Origin: Phyllobacterium brassicacearum
GTDB lineage: Bacteria; Pseudomonadota; Alphaproteobacteria; Rhizobiales; Rhizobiaceae
Direction of reading: 5' to 3'
Assembly: GCF_003010955.1 (NCBI RefSeq)
Contig: NZ_PGGO01000006.1
Coordinates: 124,001 to 188,000, forward strand
DNA length: 64,000 bases
Position numbers and translations under genes: made by a program. The first letter of the stretch is position 1; each line of letters begins with the position of its first letter. The notes below the pieces were generated by a model. The model made no database searches and was not told the origin of the DNA. It saw only the letters and a list, made by a program, of their open reading frames with translations. Below are positions 62,251 to 64,000 of this stretch, in pieces.

Positions 62251-63204
62251 CTAAAGATTGCGCCCGATGGCGAGATATTTCTCGCGCCGGTCCTGTCGCA
62301 GGGTGTCGCCATCCATGTTGCCCATGGATTTGAGAGCAACATTGATGATGTTGCCCGTCGCTTCGATTGCAGCTTCCTTGCCGCGGTGCGCGCCGCCGAC
62401 AGGCTCGGGAATGATGCCGTCGATGATCTTCAACTCATAAAGATCCTGCGCAGTGATGCGCATCGATGTGGCCGCATCCTTGGCGCGGGTCGAATCGTGC
62501 CAGAGAATGGAGGCAGCTCCTTCAGGAGAAATCACCGAATAGATTGAATGCTCAAGCATATAGACGCGGTTGGCTGTCGCAATGGCGATGGCTCCGCCCG
62601 AACCGCCTTCGCCTATGATGACTGAGACGATCGGAACCTTCAGATTGAGGCACGCGGCTGTCGAACGGGCGATGGCTTCGGCCTGACCGCGTTCTTCCGC
62701 CGCGATCCCCGGAAAAGCACCAGCCGTATCGACCAGCGTCAGAACCGGCAGCTTGAAGCGGTCGGCAAGCTCCATGACCCGCACCGCCTTGCGGTAGCCT
62801 TCGGGCATGGCCATACCGAAATTGTGCTTGAGGCGTGTTTTGGTATCACTGCCCTTCTCCTGCCCGATAACGGCAACGGCCTGGCCGTTGAAACGGGCAA
62901 GACCGGCCTGAACAGCATCATCGTCGGCATAGTTGCGATCACCGGCAAGCGGCGTGAAATCGGTGAACAGCTTGGAAATATAATCCACGCAATGCGGACG
63001 ATCCGGATGGCGGGCGATCTGTGCCTTCTGCCAAGGTGTGAGCTTGCGATAAAGGTCGCGCAGCGCCTCGGCAGACCGCTTCTCCAACCGCACGATTTCG
63101 TCGTTCGTATCGAGAGCGTCGCCTTCTTCCGCGAGTTTTTTCAGCTCGAGGATCTTGCCATCGAGATCGGCAACCGGTTTTTCAAAATCAAGGTAGTTGT
63201 ACAT
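62251..63204 (-). CDS. accA: acetyl-CoA carboxylase carboxyltransferase subunit alpha AccA
   Basis: Subunit of 317 residues that, with AccD, transfers CO2 from biotin to acetyl-CoA, the first step of fatty acid synthesis. The N-terminal [20 protein letters not shown], the crotonase-fold blocks [20 protein letters not shown] (about 155-174) and [20 protein letters not shown] (about 191-210), and the C-terminal [15 protein letters not shown] are intact. ATG 63204 gives the family length; the frame from 63297 adds an unrelated stretch. The xerD gene lies upstream on the same strand, as in other Rhizobiales. Confidence 0.96.
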   Translation of the reverse strand: MYNYLDFEKPVADLDGKILELKKLAEEGDALDTNDEIVRLEKRSAEALRDLYRKLTPWQKAQIARHPDRPHCVDYISKLFTDFTPLAGDRNYADDDAVQAGLARFNGQAVAVIGQEKGSDTKTRLKHNFGMAMPEGYRKAVRVMELADRFKLPVLTLVDTAGAFPGIAAEERGQAEAIARSTAACLNLKVPIVSVIIGEGGSGGAIAIATANRVYMLEHSIYSVISPEGAASILWHDSTRAKDAATSMRITAQDLYELKIIDGIIPEPVGGAHRGKEAAIEATGNIINVALKSMGNMDGDTLRQDRREKYLAIGRNL

Positions 63205-63341
63205 GGACGACGTGTCTGCCTGCAAAACGGTGGATTTTTCATGGTCTAACTGGCTGTTGCCGACGCGCATGTCAAGGAAGCAAGCTTTGGATGGCACTTG
63301 GCGGCGTCAGTTATAGGTGGAATTCCGGCGAAGGTGTGGTG

Positions 63342-63851
63342 TTACTTGGCTTGACTCGGTCGTTTGGCTGCTTTTGGCCGCGTCGGAACCTTGGCTGTTC
63401 TTGATCGCTTGCGCGGTTTGGCACGCTGCCAGCCAATCCATCGGCCCGCCCCCTCATAATTGTGAAATCCGACCGCTGCTGCAGCAAGGCCGCGCCGCAG
63501 CACTTCGAGGTCAAGTCCCGGCATATGCTCGAGGAGGACAGGTGGCAGAGAATCGATGTCCAGCCATTCGACATCAAAGTAGATATTTTCCGGTCCGGTC
63601 TCGCCTTTCACGGTGAAGAACCATTGGCTCTCCATGTAATCGCCGAACCAAGGATCCGGGAACATGGCCGGTGAGAAGGCAAAGCCGAATGCAGTGATTT
63701 CGTCCCAGCGCCAACTCTGACGCCATCCCATTGTCCGTATCAGGTGGCTAGAGCGGGTGAATCCGTCTTCGTCAAAGTGGATTGCTTCGCCGTCAGGCTC
63801 GACGGGCGGCGGTTCAGGTCCAACAAACATTTTTTTCAACAGCTGCCACAT
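63342..63851 (-). CDS. conserved small protein of unknown function
   Basis: Protein of 169 residues, not recognised. It is aromatic-rich (MGWRQSWRWDEITAFGFAFS, about 41-60; ESQWFFTVKGETGPENIYFD), like a PH-domain-style beta sheet, followed by LPPVLLEHMPGLDLEVLRRG and a Lys/Arg/Pro-rich tail (about 140-169). No signal or membrane segment. It sits between xerD and accA on the same strand. Confidence 0.65.
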   Translation of the reverse strand: MWQLLKKMFVGPEPPPVEPDGEAIHFDEDGFTRSSHLIRTMGWRQSWRWDEITAFGFAFSPAMFPDPWFGDYMESQWFFTVKGETGPENIYFDVEWLDIDSLPPVLLEHMPGLDLEVLRRGLAAAAVGFHNYEGAGRWIGWQRAKPRKRSRTAKVPTRPKAAKRPSQAK

Positions 63852-63901
63852 GGACGTTCCACCGGTTCAATGGCTCACGCCATTGGTGGACAGGAGAGCC
63901 C

Positions 63902-64000
63902 CTAGTCTGCCAGAGGATGATGCTCCGTGACAAGCCGATGCAGGCGTTCCTCCATCACATGAGTGTATATCTGGGTCGTCGAGATGTCGGAATGCCCGAG
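63902..64000 (-). CDS. xerD: tyrosine recombinase XerD, C-terminal fragment
   Basis: The minus-strand frame entering from the window edge encodes [20 protein letters not shown], then [12 protein letters not shown] and a stop. [15 protein letters not shown] is the C-terminal catalytic block of tyrosine recombinases (the His of LGH and the nucleophile Tyr of YTHV). With AccA nearby this is most likely XerD, which resolves chromosome dimers at dif. Only 32 codons are visible. Confidence 0.85.
   Translation of the reverse strand, partial: LGHSDISTTQIYTHVMEERLHRLVTEHHPLAD

Noticed and set aside
61929-62342. 137-residue minus-strand frame ending with FESFRARHF-type peptide
   Set aside because: It runs through tRNA-Arg(ACG); the peptide motif is the well-known translation of a tRNA T arm, not a gene.
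1-64000. CRISPR arrays, insertion sequences, rRNA
   Set aside because: No regularly spaced direct repeats, transposase-like proteins or rRNA sequence were seen anywhere in the window.

Overview
The window is a chromosomal segment of a member of the Hyphomicrobiales (Rhizobiales), most likely in or near the Phyllobacteriaceae/Brucellaceae. The basis is gene content and order (ruvCAB, ybgC-tolQRAB-pal-cpoB, tilS-ftsH-glmM, serC-serA, purA, rpoH, an aerobic cob cluster, accA beside xerD) together with alphaproteobacterial families (DUF1465/RcdA, DUF1127, DUF6476). There is no rRNA, no CRISPR array and no insertion sequence. Three tRNA genes are present: Glu(CTC), Arg(CCT) and Arg(ACG). Function assignments are by eye from motifs; no database search was run.

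Layout. 1-5.3 kb: the 5' end of a thiE-like gene, a TauE/SafE exporter, an OpgC-like acyltransferase, an acyl-CoA ligase, and a divergent ridA / Lrp-type regulator pair. 5.3-21 kb: an RcdA-family gene, Holliday-junction genes ruvCAB, an inverted GH5 endoglucanase, the Tol-Pal envelope system, tilS, ftsH and glmM. 21-30.5 kb: an outer-membrane beta-barrel protein, serine biosynthesis (serC, serA), a GNAT acetyltransferase, a drug/metabolite transporter, purA, a membrane-anchored unknown and the heat-shock sigma factor rpoH. 30.7-38.5 kb: rluD, a DUF6476 gene, tRNA-Glu, three glycosyltransferase-like genes, an FMN-dependent L-lactate dehydrogenase, a hydroxyacid reductase and purU. 38.6-44.2 kb: cobalamin genes cobG-cobH-cobI-cobJ on the minus strand and cobL divergent. 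44.3-52.2 kb: DUF475 (TerC-like), MscS, an M20 amidohydrolase, a D,D-carboxypeptidase, a His-rich CobW GTPase, a TusA-like protein, an L,D-transpeptidase lipoprotein and HU. 52.4-62 kb is the most accessory part: a LysR gene with a VOC dioxygenase, a VOC-esterase fusion, a DUF1127 gene followed by a three-hairpin small RNA, a small iron-permease-like protein, an SDR/TetR pair, a methyltransferase, a Tat-exported deacylase and a broken DUF3644 gene beside tRNA-Arg. 62-64 kb: accA, a small unknown and the 3' end of xerD.

Two regulatory themes stand out. First, perfect TTAA-N7-TTAA boxes (the CtrA full site) lie in the gene-free DNA upstream of the rcdA-like gene (two copies), pal (one) and the Omp25/31-like gene (one), which suggests cell-cycle control of envelope genes and of a predicted CtrA-degradation adaptor. 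Second, downstream of the DUF1127 gene are three consecutive hairpins, each with CCTCCTCCC in its loop on the minus strand and the last followed by a T tract. This is the architecture of the alphaproteobacterial anti-Shine-Dalgarno small RNAs (CcaF1/CuckooRNA and alpha-r14 type). Other notable items are a CbiG-N/CobJ fusion, a GT42-like unknown, a likely serC leader, a 10-bp perfect hairpin between serC and serA, a T-N11-A LysR operator, and a DUF3644 gene broken by one base.
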